Position numbers and translations under genes: made by a program. From positions 62,001 to 126,000 of the forward strand of contig BLAL01000252.1 in assembly GCA_015698045.1 (NCBI GenBank): a stretch of 64,000 nucleotides of DNA, read 5' to 3'. Positions 45,650 to 58,139 of the stretch are shown here, piece after piece (position 1 is the stretch's first letter; the number at the start of each line of letters is the position of its first letter). The notes under the pieces were generated by a model that was not told the origin of the DNA, ran no database searches, and saw only the letters and a list, made by a program, of their open reading frames with translations. Source of the stretch: Rhizophagus clarus (lineage: Eukaryota; Glomeromycota; Glomeromycetes; Glomerales; Glomeraceae).

Positions 45650-46329
45650 TATTCAGCCACATCAGCCACAAAATCGGTCACTTATCAAATGCACAAGTCA
45701 ATATTAGCGAAGAAGCACAAACTTGATTATTCACTATTCGTGCTCAACTTGAGTTGATAAAATTATTAAAAAATCACTGATTTTATTAAATTTATCAGAA
45801 TTTTTATACCTAATTAAAAATGATTAAATTAAGTTTTACTACCGATTTCATTATAACGTTACCAACTTTTTTGTTAATCTTGGATATTTTATTTTGAATT
45901 TAAATTGTTCGCTCAAGATCTTTGTGTAATGTATTGTAGATCTGTAATTGTTTTATTTGTAGTCTATAATTGGCAAAAGCTTATTATAAACCAAAATAAA
46001 AAACACTATTTATTTACGTATCTGTATTATTAGATTTTACCTTTTTTAGATTTGATATATAATTAAAAAGAAGACCTTTATCTTGATATTTTGAAATCAC
46101 GATCATAACAATTGAGTTTAGGTCGAGTTTAACTTGTTCATTGTGATTGATTGTATTGTAGATCCGTATCTGTATTATAATTAATATAAAGAAGACAGAT
46201 CATAACAATCATGACATATTTGAGAAATTAGAACAATTTACGTAAATGTTCTTGAAGGGTAATTAATATAATAATACAAAGTGATAAAAAATTGTTTTTA
46301 AAAAGAGGTTTCATCTTTTTTTTTTCTTA

Positions 46330-46503
46330 CAATAAATTTGTTGTCGTTATTTCTATTATATATTCTTTTTCTTAAAATTTGTTGTCGTTATTTCTATTAT
46401 ATATTCTTTTTCTTAAAATTTGTTGTCATTATTTCTATTATATATTCTTTTTCTTAAAATTTGTTGCCATTATTTTTTATTATTATATATTCTTTTACTT
46501 AAA
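46330..46503 (+). repeat. About 48-base tandem repeat directly before the Myb/SANT-like gene
   Basis: Four copies of a unit containing AAATTTGTTGTCGTTATTTC and TATATTCTTTTTCTT. The last copy ends at the proposed ATG at 46504, so it forms the upstream region or 5' leader of that gene. Confidence 0.6.
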
Positions 46504-47110
46504 ATGCCCGCAAATTGGACTGATGCAATAACTGAATATTTAATAAGATATAGGAGGTAAAAAATTAAATGAAAACTAATAAATAACTTTGATCATATTC
46601 TAGTTTTTTTTTCTCTTACATTTCCTGATCTAAAAATTAAATAAATAATATAAAGGAGAAGGAACAACTACTACCATAACATACTTGGGAGGGACCGCTC
46701 TGAATTCTGGGAGAGCCTAGCTCAAAAAATTCAGAGATGGTTCCACGTGAGGTTCACTAGCCAACAGGTAGAAAGAAAGTGAAGAAACTTGGTCAGAAAT
46801 TTTAATGTTAGTAAAATAATAATAAATCATAAAAAAAAAAATTAAAAAAAATAAAAAATTAATAGTATTAACATTTTTAGAATTTCTGTGAATGGAGGAA
46901 TAGTGCGCGAAATGGAAGGTGATCCTGGGAAGGAGAAAGATATTATAGGCAGTTCCGCATAAAGGTTTTGTGACAGACCTGGTAATTATTAAGAATTTTT
47001 TTAATTTATATTTAAGTTATTTAAGTTCTAAATTTATATATATTTCTTAGGGAACCACCACAGTCGTAGACGGCGTAGAAACACTGCGCATCGGCAGCCT
47101 CAGAATCCGT
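46504..47110 (+). pseudogene. Myb/SANT-like DNA-binding gene, four exons, three TGA stops
   Basis: Exon 1 46504-46556 (MPANWTDAITEYLIRYRR), exon 2 46656-46806 (NNYYHNILGRDRSEFWESLA then IQRWFHVRFTSQQVERK, stop, RNLVRNF), exon 3 46881-46981 (FCEWRNSARNGR, stop, SWEGERYYRQF), exon 4 from 47051. Trp and Phe spacing (W-T-D, E-F-W-E, F-T-x-x-Q-V, then R-N-L-V) fits a Myb/SANT-like or MADF-like domain as encoded by PIF/Harbinger-type elements and related host genes. All three stops are TGA at positions where Trp or Arg is expected. The gene is inside the TIR block and may be its second gene. Confidence 0.6.
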
Positions 47111-47795
47111 AAATTATATTTTTTTATTTTTATTTTTTTTTTATTTTGTATTTTTTATATTTTATTTTTATTTTTATTTTTTATTTATATTTTTATATTT
47201 TTATTATTTTTATTATTATTATTTTTATTTTTTATTATCTTTTATTATTATTATTTTTTATTAAATATATATATATTTTATATAGTCATCTAATTATTAT
47301 TTTAATATTTTTACTATTTTATAATTTGAAATTAAAAAATTCGACCTCAATTATAAGTAATTAAAGCTTATTATAATAAATTGCTTTTATTTAAACATTC
47401 ATTTTTTTTTTATTAAAGTATTAATTAAATAAACAATCTGTCGTCATATATTATATAATATATTGTAATGATAAAATGTCTCCAATAAATTTTTAAAAAA
47501 GGTAAATTTAGGCGTAACAGATCTAATACCGCTGATTCTTCCAAAATGTTACTAAAATCTTTCCATAGATCAAATTGAGAGAACTAATCTATCAATTTAC
47601 AATATAAAATCTTGAAATAATCTTTCACATTTTCAAAATACATGATCAAACTCATTTTTGCTAAACTGCCGAAACCTTTTGGCATTTACATGCAATAGTT
47701 TCAGCATTTTAATTTAATTTGACGATCATTGATTATCATGATCAATCTATTTTTACGGTTTGCTAAACCATGATTTTTTTTTTATTTTTTTTTAG

Positions 47796-48365
47796 GTTGC
47801 TGAACTCCTGGACTTGGAATGTAAATTGGAAGGGGTGGGGGAATTTTTTTTTAATATTAAAGAAATGTTACTAACGTTTCTTTATTTTTTTTAGGTTGCC
47901 AGGCTTCTTAGACGAACCAGACTTAGGAAATGTAAGTTGGAAAGGGTGGTGATTTTTTTTTAATATTAAAGAAACGTTACTAACATTTTTTTCTTTATTT
48001 TTTTTAGGTTGCCGGCCTTCTTGGATGAACCAAACTTGGGAATGTAAGTTAGAAAGGGCGGAGGATTTTTTTTTAATATTAAAGAAATGTTACTAATGTT
48101 TCTTTCTTTATTTTTTTTAGGTTGCCGGCCTTCTTGGACAAACTGGACTTAGGAATGTAAGTTGGAAAGGGTGGTGATTTTTTTTTAATGTTAAAGAAAC
48201 GTTACTAACATTTCTTTCTTTATTTTTTTCAGATTGCTGGACTTCAGACTTGAAATGTAAGGAGGGAAGAAGGGATATTTTTTGAATATTAAAGAAACAG
48301 TTTTAACGTTTCTTTTATTTATTTTAGGTTGCAGTTTCCTTTGTTCCTCTTGATCCTAACGTGAT
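47796..48365 (+). repeat. Tandem mini-exon array A4 (plus strand)
   Basis: Exon-like cores 47796-47820, 47895-47931, 48008-48043, 48121-48156, 48233-48256 and one from 48328. Each follows a T-rich tract ending TTTAG or TTTCAG and precedes GTAAGT, GTAAGG or GTAAAT. Spacers carry TTACTAAC 25-30 bases before the AG. Cores 3 and 4 are 36 bases and core 5 is 24, so phase is kept; they read LPAFLDEPNLG, LPAFLDKLDLG and LLDFRLE, with the junction codons giving Met or Ile. Core 2 has one extra base. The array lies inside the 44147-48898 TIR block. Confidence 0.7.
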
Positions 48366-48898
48366 CACGATTAAGAAAAGTTTGAGCAAACTTTTCTTAA
48401 AATTGTATTATAAATGACTGTAACTTTTTTATTAATTTATTGTAATAAAATACATAATAAAATAAAAATATTAACAATAATAATTATACTTTTAAACACT
48501 TTACAAAAAATTTATAAACTTGATAATGCATTCAACAAATAAGACAATAAAAATTTTTTAACTACATTAAACGAATTAAAAATTTCTAAAAAGAAAAATC
48601 TATAAAGAAAGTAAACTCTAAAAAATTTCTTAATACGTTATATAATATGAAATCTAACGTATTAAAATTTGTATTACATATCGGGTATCCGATATGTGTA
48701 AGATAGAACTATACCCGATATATATTAAATAACATATCGGTGACCAATAGTTTAGATATCGGGGTCTTGGTAATTAGGCATATTTTGAAGTATAATAAAT
48801 CGGGTACCTGATATGTAAAAATACCCAATATTTATCTGATTAGCCGCCGATATATAAGTCCCCAATATGTACCCGATAGAATTGATTTTGACTAGTGT

Positions 48899-51727
48899 GC
48901 ATAGCTCATTGCCACACTTTTTAATTTTGAAAAAGTAGTGACGTTTTTTACAATAGTAATCATAAAATTCATTAAATTTCATCTGTATAAAATGAAATGG
49001 TAATAAATTAATATTCATACTCCGTAAAATTCTCAATTTATTTCAATATGTCAAAAAACTAAATATTTTACCATATTTTTTACATGTTTAAATTGTCTAG
49101 TAGTATCTTTATTTAAATCAGGATCCAATTTTAAAATTGATTCCCACAAATTGTCAATCTCCTATTCTGTTACAGCTTCGAATATTTTAAATGGCTTATC
49201 TTTTAGTGATTGACATTGAAAAATTGAATTAACTAAATCAATGGTGGGTTGCAAGCTTCATTTTAATTCTTTTTTTAATCTTGGTTCTTTTATTGCAGCT
49301 TCACGTATAACCTTCATAGTATTACATCCTTCAATTAAATCTTCAAATTCCTGCCCTATCTTTTGACGTATCAATCCTACTGATTGTAAACCTAAATTTA
49401 AAATGGACATAATCTTTTCCACAGGATTTTTCCAAGAATGTTCAGGAGGAATTCTAACTGCTACAAAGTAATCTAAATCTAACGCTAAGAATAAACATAT
49501 CCATAAAAGTTAAACTCAGGAAAATCTTAACTGATGATCACTACCACCATCTGTATAAACTAACAAATAGGGATGCCATTGTTGTAAATTTATAATTATA
49601 TCATATAATTCTGTAGTATGACGCATAGGAGTACATGATTCAAATATTGGATCTTTTAAGCCAATGTTAACCTGTTCACGATAAAATGAACCTTTCATAT
49701 TAGATGGAATATCACACAACATTGTAACACTAGGAATAAAACCAGTTTTGGTAAAGTCATGATCGGCTACTACAAAACTTTCCTCTTAAGAACTAAAACA
49801 GATTTCCCTCTATCTATTGCAGCCACTGAAAATCCTGGCTTTCCAACTTTACAACAGTGTTTATCGTCAAGGAATACTAACCAATAAAAACCTGAAAGTA
49901 TAACAGCTAGTTCTTTAAGATACCTAAATAATGCAGATGCATAATGAACATCTTCATGTTTAATTTGTAACTGGCGAATTTGTATCATAAATTTTACTTG
50001 CAAATGACCCGTATATTGAAGACTTGTGTTATTTCTGGGATTCTTTGGCCAGAATTGAAGATGGATCCATTGTTCATGAGGTATTGATGTATTTTCTGGA
50101 CAAATTGTGGCAACTTGATTGCGTAAATCTTTTACTGATATTGCTTTCGCTAAATGAACAATTGTGTCATAGCGTCTTTCATCAACAGCTAATAAAGAAT
50201 CCACTGAGTTTTTTACAGCACCATCCAGAAATTTTTGACAATATTCCCAGAAAACATTATATTTTTCTGGTCGACAAAGATTTAATTCACGCAAATCAAT
50301 TACAATTTTTGGATCACCAAATTGTAATGCTCTTATTACATGAGCATCAACTTCTGCTTCATTTTCACAATTTGCTGCAGTGCTATCTTGTGTAAGTGTC
50401 TTATAAATATTTTGAAGAATTGATTTTTTTACTGTATTTGTACCAAAAAGAGTTTCAGCAGAGTTAATAAATGCATATTTTTGTTTTCTGGAAAGATATT
50501 ATGGTACAAATTCTTCAAGACTAGAAATAACCTTTCGTGATTCATTTATTATTTCTGATTCTGATGCATCATGCATGTATATCGATCTTTTATATCCAAG
50601 TAATATTAAATGCATTATTGCCAGAATTAAAAGAATAACGACCAACTTTAAAAGGAAATGCTTTTTCAAAACCATTAAGATAAACATATCATTTTCTACA
50701 AATTAATTGTATATTAATTTTTTATTAAAAATTATAATCAATTTTAGTAAATTAAATACTTATGTAGAATTGTTTGAACAATACGGTGATATATCTAATG
50801 GAATCCAATATTTTAATTCTTGTAAAACATTGATTAATGTTTCATATTTATTTATAACATCACTTGAACGAAACTTATTAGCATCATACATTATAGTAAT
50901 TCCAGAATCTGCAATAGAACGAACAGATTTATCTAAAGTGTGATTTTCATTCATAATCCTTGTTTGATTATCTAAATATAATACATATGATACTAAAGAA
51001 TCTAAAAATTCAATAAATATTTCTTTAAACCAATTAAATGAATGTTTGTTAAACCATTTCGCTTCTTTATAGGGTATCAAATTGCTGATATGCTCACTTA
51101 ATGCATCCTTATCAAAATTGGATCTTTTTTTTTGTATTTTGCTGGATTAGCATGTTCATAAAAACTATCCAATTGTTTGGAAATACTATATCCTTGATCT
51201 TTAAATTTTTTAACACCACACATATCAATATACCAAGTTGCTTCTATTATACGTTTAACAAATTCTCACCCAAAACTTTCGGCTACATCTTTTCTAACCC
51301 ATCTTGCATTATTTTCTTGAAGATAATTAACAAAATCAAAAATCATATGTTCTTTTTCATTACCATTTTCCTTCATTTTTGGTAAATAACGCTAGTTTGA
51401 TTCTTGTAATAAAATATCAAAAGCATTTTTTTTAACTGATGATTATCTTGGTATATCTTGCAATCAAAATTCAATACATTGACCAAAATTCTTTGTAGCA
51501 TTAGCAATTGGACAATTTAAAACCACCCCATTAGAAACATTATTAACATGTTTTCCTAAAAAAGCTTTAACTTCTAACTCCCAATTTTCTTCAGATAAAA
51601 CATTTAATGGTAAATCATTATAAAATTGTTCAATTGTACGTTCATTATCCATGGAATTAAATGAATAGATCATCCACCCATATATTTGTTTTAGTCCTCT
51701 TTTTATAGATAAGTTGATTACACCCAT
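48899..51727 (-). pseudogene. DDE transposase, IS3EU-like, broken
   Basis: N-terminal frame from 51727 (MGVINLSIKRGLKQIYGWMI), then in several frames KEHMIFDFVNYLQENNARWV, YMHDASESEIINESRKVISS, and the core ALRYLK-like sequence leading to WLVFLDDKHCCKVGKPGFSV with the first catalytic Asp, FTKTGFIPSVTMLCDIPSNM, LLVYTDGGSDHQLRF with the second Asp, and HSWKNPVEKIMSILNLGLQS with the Glu. The end reads YYCKKRHYFFKIKKCGNELC, where the TIR block begins. The DDK...TDGG...NPVEK pattern is one I associate with IS3EU-type elements in sponges, cnidarians and AM fungi; that name is tentative. At least five stops or frame changes; one GTAAGT intron near 50750. Confidence 0.6.
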
Positions 51728-52087
51728 TTTCTAAAAAACTGCGAAATCTGCGGAATGTAGTTTTATTATATTTTTTTGCACGTTATTTGCACATTTTTAT
51801 TACTAATTAAATGAAAAGATTACAGAACATCCAATAACTTAATAGGTATATTGTACATCCCATATTATTGCACAAAAGAAATAATTTGGACCAATAAAAT
51901 TGCTTTATATATATATAAAAAAAATCTGGCCTCCTGTGTTAAATCATGTGAATTTAAAAATAAGAAACATAAAATTTAATTTGCCTGGCCTAATTTTGGC
52001 CAAAATTAAAATTGTAATAATTTTGATTAAATATTTACATTATAATAATTTTATCAATATTATTCCAATTATTACAAATTTATAATC

Positions 52088-53280
52088 ATTAGATTCCTCT
52101 TGATGAGATAATTTTAACAAGTCTAAGATCACTAAAATCTAATTACTAAAACCTATAATAATTAAAATACAATTAAAATATTTAATATTACATAAATTTT
52201 ACATATAAAAAATGCTGATTTGATTTTTAAAATTAAATTACTTAGTCAATATTAATCCAGTTATTATAAAATTATTATCATTAGCTTCCTCTTAATGAAA
52301 TGATTCTAATGAGTCTAAGATCATTAAAATCTGATTACTAGAATACATAATAATTAAAATACAGTCAAAATATTTAATGTTATATGAATTTTACATATAA
52401 AAAATGCCAATCTGATCTTTAAAATTGAATTGCTTAGTCAATATTAGTCCAATCATTATAAAATTATTACCATTAACTTCCTCTCAATGAGACGATTCTA
52501 ATGAGTCTGATACTATTAAAATCTGATTACTAGAACCTATAATAATTAAAATACAGTTAAAATATTTAATATTACATAAATTTTACATAAAAATGCTGAT
52601 CTGGTCTTTAAAATTGAATTGTTTAGTTAATATTAATTCAATTATTATAAAATTATTATCATTAGCTTACTCTTGATGAGATAATTCTAATGAGTCTAAG
52701 ATCATTAAAATCTAATCACTAGAAACTGTAATAATTAAAATACAGTCAAAATATTTAATGTTATGCAAATTTTGTATAATATAAAAAATGCTGATCTGAT
52801 CTTTAAAATCGAATTACTTAGTTAATATTAGTCCAATCATTATAAAATTATTATCATTAGCTTTCTCTTGATGAAACAATTCTAACGAGTCTAAGATCAT
52901 TAAAATCTGATTACTAGAATCTGTAATAATTAAAATACAGCCAAAATATTTAATATTACACAAATTTTACATATAATAAATGCTGATCTGATCTTTAAAA
53001 TTAAATTGCTTGATCAATATTAATCCAATTATTATAAAATTATTACTATTGACTTTCTCTTGATAAGATGATTTTAATGAGGCTAAGATTATTAAAATCT
53101 GGTCACTAAAACCTGTTGTAATTAAAATAAAGTTAAAATATTAAATGTTATGTAAATTTTACATTAAAATTGGATTACTCAGTCAATATTAATTCAATCA
53201 CTATAAAATTACTACTATCTGATTGCTTTCAATAAGATGAATTTAATGAGCTAAAGATCATTAAAACCTGATCATTAAAT
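52088..53280. repeat. AT-rich satellite, about 190-base period, 7 copies
   Basis: Units begin near 52088, 52281, 52472, 52661, 52857, 53048 and 53215. Shared words are CTTCCTCTTGATGAGAT, GAGTCTAAGATCATTAAAA, TAATAATTAAAATACAGT and CAATATTAATCCAATTATT. Divergence between copies is moderate, so the array is not recent. No coding frame or splice-like border seen. The 350 bases before it (51740-52087) hold nothing I recognise. Confidence 0.8.
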
Positions 53281-53964
53281 TATAAAACAATTATATTTTA
53301 ATTAATATCTTTTTATAATTACATATATATCTGAGTATTGACATTTACATAGTTTATATATGTATTGAATTTATCTTATTAGTTGTATAACTTTTAATTA
53401 TAGATTTTCTTATTATAATAAAAATAAAAATAATTACATATATATCAAATTTTTAAAAGAAGATGTGATAGTAACTATAGGTAATTTGTGACTATAAATA
53501 ATAGTTTTTATATATGAAAATTTGGGATATTTAACTAAGTTAGTTACTATATAGAGTAATGTGACTATAATGGAGGTAATTATATAAAAAGTTAACTGTA
53601 GTAAAGAAAATGCAAAAGCTTTTAAGAGTTTATATAATAATTCTAATAATCCTCTTAACTAGGTTTGGCTATTGTAATATAATGAAAATTATGAATTTAT
53701 AAAAAGTATAATATTAATAATAAATAAATACAATATTAATATCTGAAGAATTAAAGCACATTTCAGATATATAAGCTTGATTATTATATTAAATTATTTA
53801 AATTAAAAGTTTTTAAAAATCAGTATTTAGTAAAGTTTTTCCCGCCATCTAGTAAGTGTTATAAAGAATACGAGTAATTTGTAAAAAGAATAATACTTTA
53901 ATTTAGTTAATTGGAATAAATTTTAATGATGTCATAAAATTTGAGTAGGTATATTCCAAACTAT

Positions 53965-54142
53965 AGATGCCACCTAAATTATTTTAAGTAAATTCCAAAT
54001 TAATTTGTACATTTTGATAGCCATAATTCCCAAATCCCAAATGTACAAATTGCAAAATTTATATATGTAATTTGTAAATTAATTTGGATTTGTACATTTG
54101 GGCTGTTATAATCTCAAATTATTTTGGATTTAGGTGGCATCT
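53965..54142. mobile_element. 178-base MITE flanked by a 14-base direct repeat
   Basis: Ends are AGATGCCACCTAAAT on the left and, on the other strand, AGATGCCACCTAAATCC on the right; inner parts also pair (CCAAATTAATTTGTACATTT and its complement), so the whole element can fold into a hairpin. ATATTCCAAACTAT is repeated exactly at 53951-53964 and 54143-54156. Since the two bases next to the ends are also complementary, the true duplication could be 10-14 bases. Confidence 0.85.
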
Positions 54143-54156
54143 ATATTCCAAACTAT

Positions 54157-56880
54157 CAGTAAAATATAATTGTCTAATAAGTGTTAATAAACTGTAACTA
54201 CTAAAAAGTATTATTATCTATTTTTTGCTTACTTTTGGAGAATAAGAAAATAATCTTTTCAAACAGCATAAAATAATAAATCTAATATAATCTTCTAACT
54301 TACATAAAATCTGAAGAATTATTATTGAAAAAAAATCCATCTATACATATTTTATATTACTTGACTTTAACATCTTTTTGTAAGAGAATAATTAATGCAT
54401 TTAAAGAAAAATTTATATTATCCTCTAAATAGATATTAAAAAATAACCAAACGCATATAAGATACTTCTTATAAAAGTTTTTAAGTTTACTATACAATAA
54501 AGAATTGTAATAAAAATTACTTTTTTCTGATAACATAATACTTTTTTTTTCAATTATATCAGATTTGTATATTTAGATTCATCTGCTCTTGTAAGTAAAA
54601 AAAAAAGACAATTTGATAATATTGATTGTCACTATATTCAAAAGCTATATCTAACTCTTCATTATATCCATCTAGGTATAATTTTTTTAAAAATTTAAGT
54701 TTCCAGAATGGAAATTTTTTATTTAATAAATCTTTAAATATATATTAACATATTTTTTCTGGTACATTAAAGCAAATATTATATCACTTATAATTATATT
54801 TTATGTTTTTATATGACATCTCCCATTGATAATTTTTTTTATATATTTATAAATATATATTAGGATTAACTTTAGCTAAGCATTTTTCTTCATATATACT
54901 AAAGTTTTAATATTAATATCATTTTGTATTTTATAGGTACAAAAAATATCATGTACAGAAATTTGTGGTAGTGATCATTAGCTCTAAATTAGTTTGATTA
55001 AAAGAATCAATCTGGATATATGCAAATCAAAGTGCAAGTTTAAAAGTAAAATTAAACTTACCTATTACTATTGTATAAATAAAAAAATAAATATCACCAG
55101 TATTCTTAGTAAAAAGTGGCAATTTTGACTAAAAGTATTTGATAATACAGCTCAATAATCTTGTTTATATATTTATTTTTTTATATATTATTAATATCAT
55201 CAAGTAAATCAATATCTTTTAACAATTTTTTCATTGCTTATAAAGATTTTGCTATCGTATATAAAATATATTTTGTAAAACAGAAAACTTAATAAGACAA
55301 GAAAAAATACTTGTAAGATTATTTATATAAAATTTAATTATTGCATAAACATTTGCAATTTCTTCTTTTGTTATAATCCAATCATAATATGAAGTATAAA
55401 AAATTGTATAAATACAAGTTATTTTTTATTTATCACAATTTAACTGATATTTAATAAAATTAAAATCTTCATAAAATTTCCTTTTTTTTTACTTTAAAAT
55501 AACTCAAAATACTTCAAAATTTCATTAATGATTTACAATAAGACAGAAATATAGTATATTTTTAATCTTAAGATTACTAAAAGTTAGTTTAAACAGTTCA
55601 AAATAAATAAATAAACTAGATCCAGCATTTTTTTATGCAAGTAACATAATAAAAGCAAACTTTTCAGTATAGATAAATAAAAAGTTTTCAGTATATATAT
55701 ACCAATAAAATTTCAAGTTTAAAATAAAAATTTTATATAATTTTGGACAAATACACTTGTTGGTAATACACTGGATCAGTGATAATATTCAAAAGTAAAT
55801 AATGTAGTAATACTCCAAAATGATTGATGTAATAATATTCTAAAGTATCCAGGAGTAATAACTATACAGGAAAAAGTTTTAGGAATATAAAAGTGAAAAA
55901 TAAGATATATATTTAATAGTATACTAAAATAAAATAATATATAGGAAAAAAATAAGAAGTTATACTTTGGTGTATTACTACTAATAAGCAGGAGAAAAAT
56001 CAAAAAGATATAAAGGTTCAAAAAAATATACAAAAAAAGAATATAAAGATCAGATCAGATCAGATTTTACCAGATTTAAATCTGATCTGATGGATCAGGA
56101 TCTATCAATTTTAAATCTGGATCCGTAATTCAGATATATATTTGAAATCTGAATCTGATCCACAGACCTAAATTTAAAATCTGGATCTGATTTGAGTTTG
56201 ATCTGAATCTGACTTGAATCTGATCCGAATCTGACCAAATTTGGATTTAGATAACAATAAAAAAAAAATGATTTTACGCTTTTTTAAAATCGTTAACAGT
56301 TAATAAAAAAATGATTCTACGTTTTTTTTAAAAAATCATTTTAATGAAAGAACGATTTTTAACGTATTTTTTAAAAATCGTTTTAATAAAAAACAATTTT
56401 AACAGTTTTTTTAGAATCGTTTATCGCCGTTTTCAAAAATATGTGAAATTGTACAATGTAATACAAAATGATTTTGTGATACCTGCGATTTTCATATTTA
56501 TCTTGCGATTTTACATATTTAGCTTGCGATTAAGGGGTGATTTTTCATTGATTATGAAATTTTATAACTTGAAGTTACTAATTCTAAATAAAATTCTATT
56601 TGTATCTTATAAAAAAGTGCGTGAACTCTTCAAATACTTTTTTTGAACTCTTGCGAACTCCAAAATTTTTCCGTCTATTTTCCATGAATTTCATATTCAT
56701 GTGATCAACAAATAATAAAAACTCAAAATTTGATTGGGTTTTCACGAAATCGTGCACAATAGTTGTACTACCCCATGATTTGCATGGGTTCACATATTTT
56801 TGAAAACCGCGATAATAAAAAAAATGATTTTACATTTTTTTTCAAAATCGTTTTAATGAAAGTACGTACTTTACAGAAAC
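54157..56880. other. AT-rich DNA without convincing genes
   Basis: Long A/T runs with no frame I trust. Between 56040 and 56230 there is a cluster of GATCTGAT/ATCAGATC words and from 56260 to 56880 a repeated AAAATCGTTTTAA and ATGATTTTACG motif in both orientations, which looks like the inside of another non-autonomous element, but I could not pair clean ends. Confidence 0.4.
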
Positions 56881-57099
56881 TTGGGGTTCTAAGGCGACAT
56901 CGATTCGATATCGATTTGAGATATTTACGATATCGTAATTGAAAATCGAATCGACATAGTTAAGTTTGAACTTAAATATGCTGATTTGATGTTGATTCGA
57001 TGTTGATTTGTGACGGCATCGAATCAACATCAAATCGACACACGATTCAATATATTAATGGCATCATAGTGATATCATTAAAAGTTTAAAAAATATTAG

Positions 57100-58080
57100 T
57101 TTGATATCAAAACTATATTGTACTAACATCAAATCGACATCTCAAAACTATTGTTTCAAATTTTAAATACCTACCCAATGTCAAATCGACATCAAATTAA
57201 CACCTCAAGAATAGTGTTCAAATATTAAGGCATTTGCTCGACATCAAAACTATATTGTTCAAACGTTATGAGAACATCGCAGAAATTTTATTTAAATTTT
57301 AAAATACCTGCCCAACATCGTAACGACATCATACCGACATCAAATTAACATCTCAAAAATATTGTCCAAATATTAAGACATTTGCTCAACATCAAAACTA
57401 TATTGTCCAAACATTGAGACAACATCACAGAAATGTTATTTAAATTTTAAAATAGATACCCAACGTCGTAACTACATCATACCAACATCAAATCAACACC
57501 TCAAGAATATTAAGATATCTGCTCGACATCAAAACTATATTGTGCAAACATTGAAATAACATCGCAGAAATGTTATATAATTTTTAAAATAGATACCCAA
57601 CGTCGTAACTACATCATACCAACATCAAATCAACACCTCAAGAATATTAAGATATCTGCTTGACATCAAAACTATATTGTGCAAACATTGAAATAACATC
57701 GCAGAAATGTTATTTAATTTTTAAAATATCTACTCAACGTCGTAACTACATCATACCAACATCAAATCAACACCTCAGGAATATTGTTTCAAATATTAAA
57801 ATATCTGTTCGACACCAAACCTATATTGTGCGAACATTGAGACAACATCGCAGAAAAATTATTTCAAATTTAATATATCTACCCAATGTCGAAACTACAT
57901 TGTACCAATATCAAATTAATATCTCAAGAATATAGTTTTTAAGTATTAAACGTCTGCTCGATATCAAAATTATATTGTGCAAACACTGAGACAACATCGC
58001 AAGGATATTATTTTCAAATTAAAATATCTATTAAATGTCGAAACTATATTGTACCAATATCTTGTTTTCAATATAAAAAT
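57100..58080. repeat. Satellite with about 145-base period, 7 copies
   Basis: Units are marked by ATCAAAACTATATTGT near 57102, 57242, 57390, 57530, 57664, 57813 and 57965, each followed by AACATCGCAGAAATGTTATT and CAACATCAAATCAACACCTC-like words. The segment before (56890-57060) is rich in GATTCGATATCGATTT-like palindromic words. No coding frame with a start; the open frame at 57660-57935 follows the repeat. Confidence 0.75.
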
Positions 58081-58139
58081 TGTATTGTATTGACGAATCG
58101 ATAGTAATACGGTTTAATTAATACTTTTTGCTATAGAAT

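Larger units (their letters stand above)
44147..48898. mobile_element. 4.75-kb TIR block with Myb/SANT-like gene and mini-exon array
   Basis: Ends are ACACTGGTCAAAATCGATAC on the left and, on the other strand, ACACTAGTCAAAATCAATTC on the right, both continuing CTATC(A/G)GGTACATATTGGG. Subterminal regions (44150-44520 and 48660-48890) are packed with TATCGGGTACCCGATATGTA-like words. Inside lie a 200-base duplication, a 48-base tandem repeat, a Myb/SANT-like pseudogene and mini-exon array A4. I could not find a target duplication: the flanks are AGATGACAA and GCATAGCTC. No transposase is recognised inside. Confidence 0.75.

Noticed and set aside
47146-47364. Hydrophobic 72-residue frame
   Set aside because: Pure T/A low-complexity run; no start context or domain.
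48752-49036. 94-residue minus-strand frame as a single gene
   Set aside because: Its second half is the terminal inverted repeat of the TIR block; only the first half belongs to the DDE transposase.
57660-57935. 91-residue plus-strand frame
   Set aside because: Follows the 145-base satellite period and is not open in other copies.
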